Shown piece after piece: positions 53,432 to 64,000 of a stretch of DNA of 64,000 nt. Source of the DNA: Agaricus subrufescens (lineage: Eukaryota; Basidiomycota; Agaricomycetes; Agaricales; Agaricaceae); NCBI GenBank assembly GCA_029945375.1, contig CM057059.1:3782001-3846000 (forward strand), in the 5' to 3' direction. The notes beneath the pieces were generated by a model that saw nothing but the letters and a program-made list of their open reading frames with translations, had not been told where the DNA came from and made no database searches. Position 1 is the stretch's first letter; every line of letters begins with the position of its first letter. The position numbers and the translations under genes were made by a program.

Positions 53432-55248
53432 TCATCTCTCACGCGCTTGTACAAATTCAACAACTGCCAATTCTCCCGCCTCCCAAAGCTTCACGAATTG
53501 CAAACCAGAGCTTTCTCCGAGGATGATGAAGTCCTCCAGTGTTCTTTCTTTGGCATTGAGAACTGTCATCATATTGATGTCAACGGTGTATTGCCGAATG
53601 CGGGCCTCGCCGTAGTTCGGTAGCAGAGGCTCAGGTGCTTGCAAAAACTTAGCCTCTTCCTTGGGTAATCTGTATCCTGGCCGGACAATACATTCGTCTT
53701 TTTCCACTTTGTTGAATATGGGGATCACGGCACACTAGGGGACGCTGCTCACGGATGAGGATGCGACTCGACTTTCCCATTGCTTTTTTCACATTCTTTA
53801 GAATCTTGATGCAATCCCCATCACTCCAATCGTGTCTGATCCAAAAATTCCATCAGATGAACCATGCAGGTGGAAATCACATACAAGACATTTTTAATCT
53901 AGATAGATGATGAACAAGGTGTTTTCGTTTGAAAATCATCCGAAATCCTTACTAGATAGATGTCACAATTCTGTTTTGGTGGTCCTTTGAAGAAGTCGAG
54001 AGGAACAAATTCAATTCTGTTTTCAGCAAGTGCTTCGGGACAACGTTCAGGCCAGACTTCTTCCTCAGCAACCTTGAGCTGATGGGGAAAATCTTGCAGG
54101 ACCAGACGCAAATTCTGATAAGATTTAGCCAGTTGAGTGGAAATGCTGCCAACACCTCCGCCGACATCGCAAACAGTAGTGCCTTCAGGAAGTCCACCCC
54201 ATGGGAATTCTGTTGGAACCATGAGGGAGAAGAGCCTATCGAAGACATGGGATAATTGAATACCATAGATAACAGCGCTTGCTTCAACGATGTTGTCCCA
54301 CCCAATCATTCCAACGCCAAAGCGGGCCGCACGTTTCATTTGTTCCGGAGATGACTGGTCGCAGTCAGTTTTCCGTTTCACGATAATGGAAAAATCTCAC
54401 CCCGCCAAAGTAATCGAATAAGCTTCCATTTATATCAAAATACTGTGCAAAAGCAGCATCAGAAGGTGAAGTGGAAGAAGTCAGTGAGGGATTGCTGAGA
54501 GTGTCACAGAGCCTTGATGCCGCTTTGAAACATTCGTCTGTTCTATAACGAGTCAATTGAGATCGATCAGACTCATGCAACGGGGAGACCATACACATGC
54601 AAGCCGAAACTAGACATGGGATTACTGGACACCAAATGCTTGCTCAAGTGATTATTGGCGAAAGTGTCCGCACTAACTGATAAGATTAAGTTGAGCAAGC
54701 GTACTCCATATTATCTCACCAAATCTCTCACCTTCCTGAAACACGTGTTTTGTAGCAAGCAGACGCAGAACTCGACCGAGCTTCCCGCCATCAACTCCTG
54801 TACGCCTTTCGAGCTCCGATATGTGGACCCCTGATGAAGTTTCGTCGAGTATATCTGGAACTTTATTCGCCAATGCTACATGAAAACAAGCAGGCTCATA
54901 ATACTGTCAAACGTTTGAGCCAGGCACTCTGGCGCAAAATTGATTAGGTATTGCTTACTGCAAAAAATTTCTGAGAAACGGATCTCAGATTATGACTCCT
55001 TCAATTCGAAGAGAATGGAATATACTCGCATTTGCAAGGACGTCACTGGGTCTAGCAACCAGTGAACACAGTTGGGCGCAGGCTGCCTGGATAGCATAGA
55101 TAGAGGAACGAAACTCCGGATCAATGGGTTGCCTCTGCGGTATGGCTTCACGTCGAGGTATATATTGCTCGGCGACACTGACTGAGTCTGTTATGAGAGA
55201 TAGCAGGCTTCTCACTTCGTCTATCGTGCTGCTAGTAGCATTCTCCAT
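53432..55248 (-). CDS. O-methyltransferase copy 8 (subfamily B)
   Basis: Complete. MENATSSTIDEVRSLLSLITDSVSVAEQYIPRREAI (ATG 55248; an upstream TTG is ignored) leads to CFHVALANKVPDILDETSSGVHI, LGRVLRLLATKHVFQEG and TDECFKAASRLCDTLSNPSL. The SAM site is TVCDVGGGVGSISTQLAKSYQNLRLVLQDFPHQL. Then come FVPLDFFKGPPKQNCDIYLV, catalytic RHDWSDGDCIKILKNVKKAMG and the tail APEPLLPNYGEARIRQYTVDINMM ... VVEFVQARER. TATATA lies at 55295-55300. Confidence 0.87.
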
Positions 55249-56691
55249 GTTCAAACTGAAGGGGGTAATGAAATGTCTTCCTTCATTGTGTGTCTATATA
55301 CTGGTCGCTCCACGGGATGTCTGCAAAGACGTGATCCTGTGGGAGCTTGAGAAGCCTGTGGTATTAGGAGGGCCCCAGTCATTGTCCATGTGCCGTCCAT
55401 GTGCCTGGCCTTAAATTGAGAACACTTGTGCACATGGTTTAGCGTTTCTTTTCCTCAGCCAACCGGTTTACCGTCTCTCCGGAATACCAGCCGCTGGCCT
55501 TGAGGAGGCTCCCGTGTTGGAAGTCACTCTCCAATCGGAAATAATCAATTGCTCCGCACTTCTGCTCCCTTGTGACTGAGGATTACACGCCCATGTACAA
55601 CGCTACTGTAAGAAACTAGCGAGTGCTCTACCGTTGGTTCCAACAAACAATCAAGGGGATAGACTTCATGCTTCAAGTGCTGTCATTACCGTAGAGCCAA
55701 TGCAGACCTCCATCAGAATAAGGTCCAATGAGGTATGATGAGATAATTTGAAGTATGTGTTGCATGTCAAAATTATTTGCTGGTCACTAATGCACTTCCC
55801 AAGCAAAGATGATTGTTGTTCGGTCTGGCTGTCAGCTTTCAATCGTTCAAACGAACTTCGATAGATCGGTGATTGGTATGTGAGGGGCCCTGGGTCAATG
55901 CCTTGGGGTCTACTAGAATAGATTGAACGTCAGTCCAAGGATACGAAAACTCACAATATCGGAAAGATTATGATAGCATGACCATGTTATTCCATCGCTA
56001 TTTCAATTACAGCTCTCGATATGGGACTTCCCTTGTTTAACTGTTATTGAGTTGAATAGGATCTTGTCATTCGGGGTTGCGCCATCAGAACCCTAATGGA
56101 AACTGTTTCATGACCGACCGGATCTAACTCTCACCCGAGCTTAAACCCAGAAGTATACCCAGCGCTGCGGAGATTACATTACCAAACTGATTATGGTTAA
56201 GTTCATTCGCACAGCCAAAGCCTCATTATCCGCCCTCCGCGGGGTATTCAAATAGTAAGGTCTTGGTTCATCGATATCAGAAACATCATTAGAAATAGAT
56301 TAAACCGTCATATAGATCATGACCATAAATCCATTTAGATCTTACAAGTAACGAAGCGAGCAGTGAATCTGCTCACTGAACCAGAATCAATATGGTAATA
56401 GCTTCAAGCTAATCTCCAGTCAGACTTCAGACTTCAAGCCTTAAAAGAGTAAGAATTTACAACAACAAACGGATGAAATATGCACGGGTGGATAGATGGC
56501 AGAAAAATACATGAAAGTACAAGAGTATATCGTGATATGATAATGAATTAACCTAGCAAGATGATTTGCTGTACAATCCGACAGTTTGTAAATTGTATCA
56601 GCAGTTTGTGGGACTGGGAACGAGTTAGAAAAGGTAATTCCGATAAAATGTATAGATACACACTGTGAAATAGTCAATTCAGCAACTAAAT
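55249..56691. other. intergenic
   Basis: 1.4 kb without a recognisable gene between copy 8 and the intact DUF6533 gene. It is AT-rich and has no repeats I can match within the window. Confidence 0.35.
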
Positions 56692-58376
56692 TCAAACTTG
56701 CTGGTCATGGTCGTTTCCATGGGGCGTGACTTTTTCTGGTTTTAAGGAAACTTCACCAGACGCATCAGTTTCTGATGTAAGGGGGCTATTGTCGTCGGTA
56801 AAATCATTCAGAGTTCTTGTCCAGATTGCTTCGAGTTGTTTTGGAGGCGTTCGATTCACTTGGAATGACAATGTCTTCGCCGTTGTACTGCCGTTTTGGT
56901 TTCCATTCGACAATGAACGTAGATTCAGTACGAGGCGAGAAATCACAGTGCAGGTTAGCAGCTGGCTGAATGATGCTCCAATTGGCTTGATATCAGGTAC
57001 AGCGAGCTATCGTAACAATGAGTCACTGTCAATCGGAGATATGATGATATACTTACGAAATAAATCAGAACGTTCATAAGATTTACCAAGAAGATGAGGA
57101 GGTAATATACAACTCCATCACGAAGAAGTATCGTGATTGCCCTGTCAGTGACTGAAGCCCCGCCAGTGGTGAAACTTAACGAAAAATAATGATCAACGAT
57201 CGTTCAACTGCGCTACGATTTGACAATAACTTACGGAGTGAATAGCCGTCCAATGTTGTGTCGTGTACGATAGATCGTAAGAAGAAAAATGCACGAATCG
57301 GTAATAAGGGGCGTTATCCATACTGATGCTGTAAAAATACCGAGGGTTGGCTACCGATGATTGAATTTGCATGTGCCAACTTACGAAAAAAGGTATTGCT
57401 ACCCGTTAAGATGCAGCCTGTGGGGTTAAACTCAGTGGGAAGCTCTTGATTAGCGACAGATATTACAAACCTACAAACCCAGGTGGAAGGGGGACAGCTT
57501 AAGAGATAACATCAGTATTCTGTGCAATTTGAGGACGGGAGGAATATTACCAAAGCCGCTCTTCAGACCTACGATCGATACGATAATTTCACCTATCAAG
57601 AGGCATACTAGGATACCAAACAATTTTTTGTTTCCTTTGTAGAGAGCCACCACCCGTAGGATCATAATAACTGCACGAACTGAGATGGTGATAGTTTGAA
57701 GCCCGAAGAATGCGCTTACGTTGTCCAACTACAAAACAAATGTGCTAAGCGGACAGGTTTGGAGCAGCTCAGCCTTACTCACCAGCGACAAGAAATACGG
57801 TGCATATGCCTTCGAATAGAACATAGTCGTCACATCTATCCAACTGTTAGAGAGGGGCAATTAGATCATTTTTAGGTGGGCACATACGACTGCCATGATA
57901 GATCGTCAGTGATGGATCACAGATTAGAACAAACTTCACGTACCTTTCCCTTCCAGCCAGGATCATTAAATGCTACAAACATATGAGCACATGCCGCTGT
58001 TGTATTCCCAGAGAGCTTACCGATCACTATCACAATGAACTGTATCAACGTCGCATAGCGATTGAGGAGGAAGAGCAGGGCAGCGAAAGATTTTGGGCGC
58101 ATCCAAATCTTTTCCGCCTATTACACTCAATGAGCCCAGAACGAGTATGAAAATGCCGCTTACGAACCTCTTGACCAAGAGTTATCGCTGAAGGAGGCTG
58201 ATTAGCTATGGATCTGCACACATGATATCACGCAACCTTACTGTGGTCATAAGCTAGCATAACGAACGCCGCGACTTGAAAGTACTTGGCCGCTTGCCTG
58301 AAAACATAAATGAGAAATCCAAGCTGTATTTGTCTATAGAAACGCACAAATGCAACGCTGCGCTAACAATATCCAT
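56692..58376 (-). CDS. DUF6533 seven-helix membrane protein (intact paralogue)
   Basis: About 340 residues in roughly eleven short exons. MDIVSAALHLQAAKYFQVAAFVMLAYDHTITLGQE is the DUF6533 start, then EKIWMRPKSFAALLFLLNRYATLIQFIVIVI, AFNDPGWKGK, YVLFEGICTVFLVAVGQ, LRAVIMILRVVALYKGNKK, FGILVCLLIGEIIVSIVGL, TDRAITILLRDGVVYYLLIFLVNLMNVLIYF and VPDIKPIGASFSQLLTCTVISRLVLNLRSL, ending in a charged cytosolic tail (to HDQQV). The order of helices and the RDG...NL motif are typical of this uncharacterised Agaricomycete family. Topology is receptor-like but no ligand or G-protein link is known. It is the template that proves the transposon insertion in the copy at 27429-36309. Like that copy it sits beside an O-methyltransferase gene. 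Confidence 0.85.
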
Positions 58377-59653
58377 ATTCGGAGGATGAGGAGAAGTAAA
58401 GTTAAAGTTAATGGGAACGGCGCGAACGCAGGATAGGGAGCTCCTTTATATATCGAAACCCTACAAACACGACCTGACAAGGTTGGATCATGATAATTAT
58501 GGGCCAAACGCTGTGGTCTTTCCTCCGCGCATCATGCCTTGATTCCCTTGATCGGGACGACGCGGGTTCGGTTGATAAGGTCATGTTAGTGGCAGTGAAG
58601 GCCATGAGGAGCCACTTGGCACCACAGATTGTCAGAAACCAAACATAGAGCTGTTGTGGCAGAAGCTTCTCGTTTCACATCGATCATTCCAGTCAGAAAC
58701 GATTATGATCAGCGGAAATAGAGCTGGGGCCCGTGTATCAGAGGTGAACTTAGGTCGACTTGATGTTTACGATATCAACGCCGCAACCCTGCCGTTATAA
58801 TTCCTCTAAGTAACTTTGACAATTAACGTTCATCGGGACCAGGGGTTCACACAACCTTCACATAGCCTTATTCGCGGTTTTATACATAACAATCTAGAAA
58901 CTGGCAGACTAAGCTTCCTCGGATTTCATCTGCTTAGCGTAGACATTTTGGGCATCATTAATCAATAATGATACTAAGATGAAAGAACAGCACTTTGGCT
59001 ACGTCCTGAACCGAACAACACATCTCATAATATGTCAGCTCGGTGAACACGTTGTGTGAAGGGTCTAGACGAAGATCTGAAGGACGGGGTAATATTTTGG
59101 TACAAGCCATATGACTCGGACACGTAATAACAGCTAGGGGCCAGGTTGATCTTGCTGTTGGAAGGACGATCGTCCGGCCTTGTCGAGGCCAGAGGATACC
59201 ATTGTCTACTTTACTGAGATGGTTGCCTTGGTAAATTCAGCTCAGAAGGTTGTGAATATATCGTATAGTATTGTATTGAAGTGATACCGATACAAATGGA
59301 TGACGTCGGTATGCACCACATGATGCACGTCAATGTCATTCTCTTGCGACACACCCATCAATAAAATTGACTACCATTGTCTCCTTCTTGTATTTTCAAT
59401 TGTATGAGTATACCTTAGAATCTTGTGTCTGTTCTTTTTTTATGTTTTGCTTCTCTACACGAAGGTTTTTAAATAACTCAAACAGGAAAATAGGTCGCAC
59501 TAAGATCATGCAGCAGCCCTGTTTCTGAATCATCAAAACCGGCGTTCACACACTTTGCGGAAATAGAAGACCGGTGGATTTATTCATAGAAATAATTTCT
59601 CAGGGACAAAGGAATGGCTATCAAGTAACTACGCTAAGTTCACACTACAACTA
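58377..59653. other. intergenic
   Basis: 5' region of the DUF6533 gene and 3' flank of O-methyltransferase copy 9. No gene or repeat is recognised. Confidence 0.35.
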
Positions 59654-61469
59654 TCAAGCTTTGGCAACAAACTCAACGAGTCCCATTTCTCCTGCTTCCC
59701 AAATCTTTACGAACTTCAGGCCTGCACTGTCTCCGAGAGCAATAAAATCGTCTAAAGTCCTCTCTTTGCTGTTTAACATGATCATCATGTCCATGTCTAA
59801 AGTATATTGTCGGAGGCGGCCCTCTCCGTAGTTGGGTAGCAGAGGTTCAGGTGCTTGAAACGATTTGGCCTCTGCATCTGGCATCCTGTGCCCTGGTCGA
59901 ACAATGAATTCATCTTTGATCTTTTCCGTCAGGCACCAGACATCACATGATAGGGTAATACTCACGGATGAGCACACGGCTCGAGGTTCCCATTGCTTTT
60001 CTTGTATTCTTCAAGATCTTGATGCAGTCGCCATCGGCCCAATCGTGTCTATCCAGTAATTTTAGTATCTCATAAATAGAGTGTTGACGGTTAAAAATGC
60101 ATACAAGATATTTTTCAGCTGAAATCATGACATGAATAAGACGATTTCGAGCAAAAAAGTTTTAAGAACTCACATAAAAGATGTCACATCCTTCTTTGGG
60201 AGGTTCTTTGAGGAAGTCAAATGGGATGAATTCGACCCTACGCTCAGCGATCGCTTTGGGAGAATGCTCAGGCCAAACTTCCTCTTCAGCGATCTTGAGT
60301 TGGTGAGCGAGGTCTTGTAGGACGATGCGCAATCCCGGGTAAGAATTAGCAAGCTGGGTAGAAATGTTGCCAACACCGCCCCCGAAATCACAAACAGTAG
60401 TGCCCTTGGGGAGATCACTCCATGGGAATTCTAGGACTGTGATTAGAAAAAAGATATTAATGAACCAGTGGGGGCTTACCTTTGATCACAGCATTAGCCT
60501 CGATCACATCACCCCACCCAATCATACCAACCCCAAACTGGGCAGCCCGCTTCATTTGTAAGGGTTCGGACTAAATCGCATGAGGATCACAAAGAGAGGC
60601 AAGATAACGGTGATCTTACCCCAGCGTAGTAATCGAAAAGTGTTCCATTGAAATTGAAATGCTTGACAAAACTGGAATCAGCGGGCGATGCGGAATGGGT
60701 CAATGCAGGATCGTTGAGGGTATCGCTGAGGCTCGTAGATGCTCTGAAACATTCGTCCGTACTAAATCATAACTCCTTGAGCCGACCAGTAGGCGAGAAT
60801 GTAGCGACAAAACTTACATATGCAAACCGAAACTACACATTGGGTTGCTGGACACCAGATACTTGCTCAAATGGTTATTGGCAAAAGTATCGGCGCTCAC
60901 TGACACAAAAAGGGTAAGCAAATTACTAAAAAAGCTTGGAGGTCCTTACCTTCTTTGAAGAGGTGCCTCGCTGAGAGAAGACGGAGGATTCTGCCGAGCT
61001 TTCCTCCATTTGCACCGGTACGCCTTTCTAATTCTGAGATGTGGACACCAGAAGGAGATTCCTCAAGAATATCGGGGATTTTGGCATTGAGCACTGCTTG
61101 AATGCAGGCAGGTTCATAGAACTGTTAACAGTGTTTAGTTTGAATTCTTGGTTCCATGGGACTATCTGAGTAATACTGACAGCAAAGAATTTCTGAACAA
61201 ATCAGGCTTGTTCGATCAGAAAAACCATCCACACTTACATTGGCGAGCGCGTCACTGGGCCTAGCGACCAAAGAACAGAGCTGGGAGCATGCTGCCTCAA
61301 GAGCGAAGATGGAGTTGCGAAGCTCGGGATCGATAGGTTCCCCTTGCGATAAGTTTTGGCGTTGAGGGATGTAGCGTTCGGCGACGGCGACAGATTCGGT
61401 TATGATAGACAACAAGGCTTTAAGTTCGTTGGCCGTGTTGGCACTAGCAGTAGGAAGAACGGTAGCCAT
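59654..61469 (-). CDS. O-methyltransferase copy 9 (subfamily B)
   Basis: Complete and the outermost copy. MATVLPTASANTANELKALLSIITESVAVAERYIP (ATG 61469) is followed by VLNAKIPDILEESPSGVHI, KLGRILRLLSARHLFKEG and TDECFRASTSLSDTLNDPAL. The SAM site is VCDFGGGVGNISTQLANSYPGLRIVLQDL, where Phe replaces the usual Val or Ile. Then come FIPFDFLKEPPKEGCDIFYV, catalytic RHDWADGDCIKILKNTRKAMG and APEPLLPNYGEGRLRQYTLDMDMM ... MGLVEFVAKA. The leader is a few residues longer than in its sisters. A TTTATAC element lies at 61514-61520. Confidence 0.87.
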
Positions 61470-63198
61470 GATGTCTGAAGGAGGTTGAAGCAACCCATCG
61501 TTTACAGAGGAAATTTATACCCGTTATTCGTTCTGGCTCCAAAGATGCGATCTAGCGGCAGTTAGTGGCATCAGGGAGGCATCAGAGTTGTGCCGATAAG
61601 TATTACTCACGATCAACGAGATGACTTGAATACGTGACCGGCCATCCGCGCTGGCTAAACTCAGCCTGGGTCTCACGGATGTCACTGTAGTCAATCTGTG
61701 ATAACTGGATAGAGAATATATCCAATCGACTGCCAAAGCCTCAGGGTTCGCTAATATGAACCGCAAACTAATCAGTGCCCCTATTACTCCACTTTTCATC
61801 AAGGGAGCGCCCAGGACGCGTCTTAAATCCAATACTCAAGTGTCTTTGAAACACATGACTAGCTAAGCATTCTGCAACTACGACATCATTTCCGGTCTTC
61901 AGACAATAGCCAGCGTACACAATTGCTAATTTTGTATCTAGTGCGAAGAAGATAGAGCGCGGGAGCTACTGGGAACCCGGGATCATCGTTGAGTCAGCAA
62001 CACCGAGCTAAGAGGTACTGCAGCTGAAAGGCGAAACAAGATCATTCAGAAGTATGATGCCTCTCTCATCTGACCAACTTTTGACCATCAATCTGCACTG
62101 GTTGCAAGGTGCTGATGGCTTCGGTAGCTTCGTAGGTACCGTCATTCCGTACAGCCGCCGTGATCGGTATATCAAATGTGAAGTCGACCATTAACAAAGT
62201 AGGCAAGGAGAGCAGCATATCGGACCTTGTTATTGTATTACTTCTTTGCCTCTGCTGGTGCTTCGAACGAGATTCCGAGGGTATAGGGAGCGAGTATCAG
62301 TCGGGAGCCGTTCCAATTAGAAAGCCCCATATCGAGTGCGTATTGCGAGGTATTAGCGGATTTTGGACGGATGTCATCAGCCACTGATACATCCATGAGG
62401 ATGCTGAACTTGTGATGAAACACACCGAAAATTTAGAGAAGCTGATATCAAATGTCTTCATTCGGGGAATAGATCAAACAGCTGCCTTGACCAAGGCAAA
62501 ACTCTAAATCGATCGTTGGTTACTAGGCTGTGAGACATCTTCTGAAGATTAAGGATGTGATGACAACAAACGTTTAGCAAATTCAGAAGATGAAGTTTTA
62601 TTGTGTTCTTTTTGTGTTCTTTCTAGGGAAGGGGCATCCACAATAGAAGCTTCAGGCAGATCAAAGCTGACATACTCAGTAAATCCGCCGGATTTCGTGT
62701 CACGGGATCTGTGGTCTAGATCTCAGCATGGAGCGCTGTTACGCCGATCAGATGGCCCTTGAGCGCTGAGCCTTGTAAGTAATAGCGTAATGTAACGCCC
62801 CAGAATGAGGATTCACCGGTTCACCCGTTGTTATGCTTGATTGAATGAGCCCTTGTTCTGCCATTGTTCATAGAAGAGACCATGCTTCAAGCTATTCTTA
62901 CACGCTCCAAATGCTAGAAACCATGACACCTTTCTGAATCGACGAACCAATGTTAATATATGCGTGGCAATGCCGGTTACGTTATGCTTTTGTTATGCGT
63001 GTATTCAGGGCCTCAGGCTCAGCGACGGCGCATATAGGACCCCATCTAACACCGAGTTGGCTAGGGACAAGCGACGAGAAACGTCATCAGCGAACCGGCG
63101 CCAAAAATGTAAGGGCCAAAAGTACACATCTATTGACTAAAGTACACCGGGATCTCTACAGTATCAAGCAAGGTGAAAACGATCCTGACTTTATGAGC
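61470..63198. other. gene-poor region
   Basis: 1.7 kb upstream of copy 9. Several open frames under 105 codons show no family resemblance and no plausible splicing. Nothing else is supported. Confidence 0.35.
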
Positions 63199-63227
63199 CA
63201 ACGAAATGTCAATCTCACATTTCGTTG
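63199..63227. repeat. perfect 11-bp hairpin
   Basis: CAACGAAATGT (63199-63209) and ACATTTCGTTG (63217-63227) with a 7-nt loop, just before the minisatellite. No function is assigned. Confidence 0.5.
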
Positions 63228-63258
63228 AGAGGCATACCTTACTTGCCATATCATCTTG

Positions 63259-63780
63259 TGTCTACCGTATCTACATTTAAAGGTACTGCATACATTGTCT
63301 ACACTATTATTTACAAGTATACAGTATCTACCGTCAATTGTCCTGTATACATTGTCTACACTATTATCCACAAGTATACAGTATCTACCGTCAATTGTCC
63401 TGTATACATTGTCTACATTATTATGTAGTCGTATACATTATCTACCGTAGATTGTCCTGTATACATCATCTACATTATTATGTAGTAGTATACATTATCT
63501 ACCCTGAATCGTCCTGTATACATCATGTACATTATTTTCTAAGGGATACCATATCTACCATATAATAGTGAGGTATACAACCTCCACCATCAATGGTGGG
63601 GAATCCAATTTGTCGTTATGCATACAATCTCTACAAATAAATTATGAGTTATTAAATCTTCACTGCTAATAGTAAAAGCATACCATCTAATAGTAAAGAT
63701 ACCATCTTCACCGCAAATGGTAGGGCATACCATCCTTGCCATTCACGGCTGGGCTATACCATCCTCACCGTCAGTATAAC
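63259..63780 (+). repeat. 57-bp-period minisatellite decaying into ~28-bp half units
   Basis: About five tandem units of 57 bp (TATACAGTATCTACCGTCAA ... TATACATTGTCTACACTATT ... ACAAG) span 63259-63550. Each is made of two diverged halves of 28-29 bp beginning TATACA. From 63550 to 63780 the half units continue in weaker form (ATACCATCTTCACCG, ATACCATCCTCACCG). The open frames across it in several phases are a by-product of the repeat. Confidence 0.85.
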
Positions 63781-64000
63781 ATCCTTCTCAACTCTTCTCA
63801 GGTATTCATTCATGACACCATTTCAACAATCACTCATAAGCATTTACGAAGCTATACTACTGAACAAAGTCCTCCCAATGCGTACACAATAATCTAACAA
63901 GTAGCCTAAGCATGAGCAACTTATTTTATTGATTTTTACGGGTGTGGTAAGCGGCAATCCCTCCATAAACCATAAGTTAGTATTGGATCTTCTTCTTCTT
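63781..64000. other. window end, nothing recognised
   Basis: 220 bp of AT-rich sequence after the minisatellite. No feature is supported. Confidence 0.3.

Noticed and set aside
10723..61469. A secondary-metabolite gene cluster joining the questin-oxidase-like gene with the O-methyltransferases
   Set aside because: They are more than 10 kb apart with conserved housekeeping-type genes between them, and no backbone synthase is present.
63259..63550. Regular repeats reminiscent of a CRISPR array or a repeat-protein gene
   Set aside because: Eukaryotic context and contiguous tandem units without unique spacers. Several frames are open at once, which is a product of periodicity.

Overview
The window reads as nuclear DNA of a filamentous basidiomycete, most likely an Agaricomycete. 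Almost every gene is broken by many short introns (about 42-75 nt). The protein families are typical of mushrooms and their relatives: NACHT NTPases, DUF6533 seven-helix proteins, BTB and F-box proteins, secreted GH24 lysozyme, DUF6589 proteins and tandem fungal O-methyltransferases. No taxon is named because nothing in the sequence fixes one.

Layout. 0.1-1.6 kb (-): NACHT-type NTPase pseudogene. 2.6-4.8 kb (+): two tandem paralogues for secreted or single-pass membrane proteins, the second frameshifted. 4.8-8.2 kb (+): Kap121/importin-5-like karyopherin. 8.2-13.2 kb: duplicated non-coding blocks around a small secreted protein gene and a questin-oxidase-like gene. 13.9-14.8 kb (+): secreted GH24 lysozyme. 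15.0-22.7 kb: sorting nexin SNX3 (-), an unknown gene (+), F-box (-), BTB (+), Acr3 arsenite transporter (-) and a membrane-anchored unknown (-).

23.0-61.5 kb is an expanded array of plant-COMT-like O-methyltransferases, all on the minus strand. I count seven copies that look intact, two broken copies and one C-terminal scrap. They fall into two subfamilies by N-terminal and promoter sequence. Interspersed are two DUF6533 seven-helix protein genes in opposite orientations and a PFF1-type vacuolar M28 protease gene.

The most striking structure is a 7,156-bp DNA transposon (28733-35888). It has a perfect 16-bp terminal inverted repeat and a perfect 9-bp target duplication, and it sits inside an exon of the first DUF6533 gene. 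Removing the element and one copy of the duplication restores an open frame that matches the intact paralogue at 56.7-58.4 kb, so the insertion is well supported and probably young. The element carries a DUF6589 gene, inferred to be the transposase and apparently frameshifted here, tail to tail with a RecQ-like SF2 helicase gene ending in cysteine clusters and a CCHC knuckle. Its long subterminal repeats occur a third time internally. It resembles the helicase-bearing 'AcademH' transposons I recall being described from fungi and animals, but I could not verify that assignment.

The last 2.5 kb is gene-poor and ends in a 57-bp-period minisatellite.
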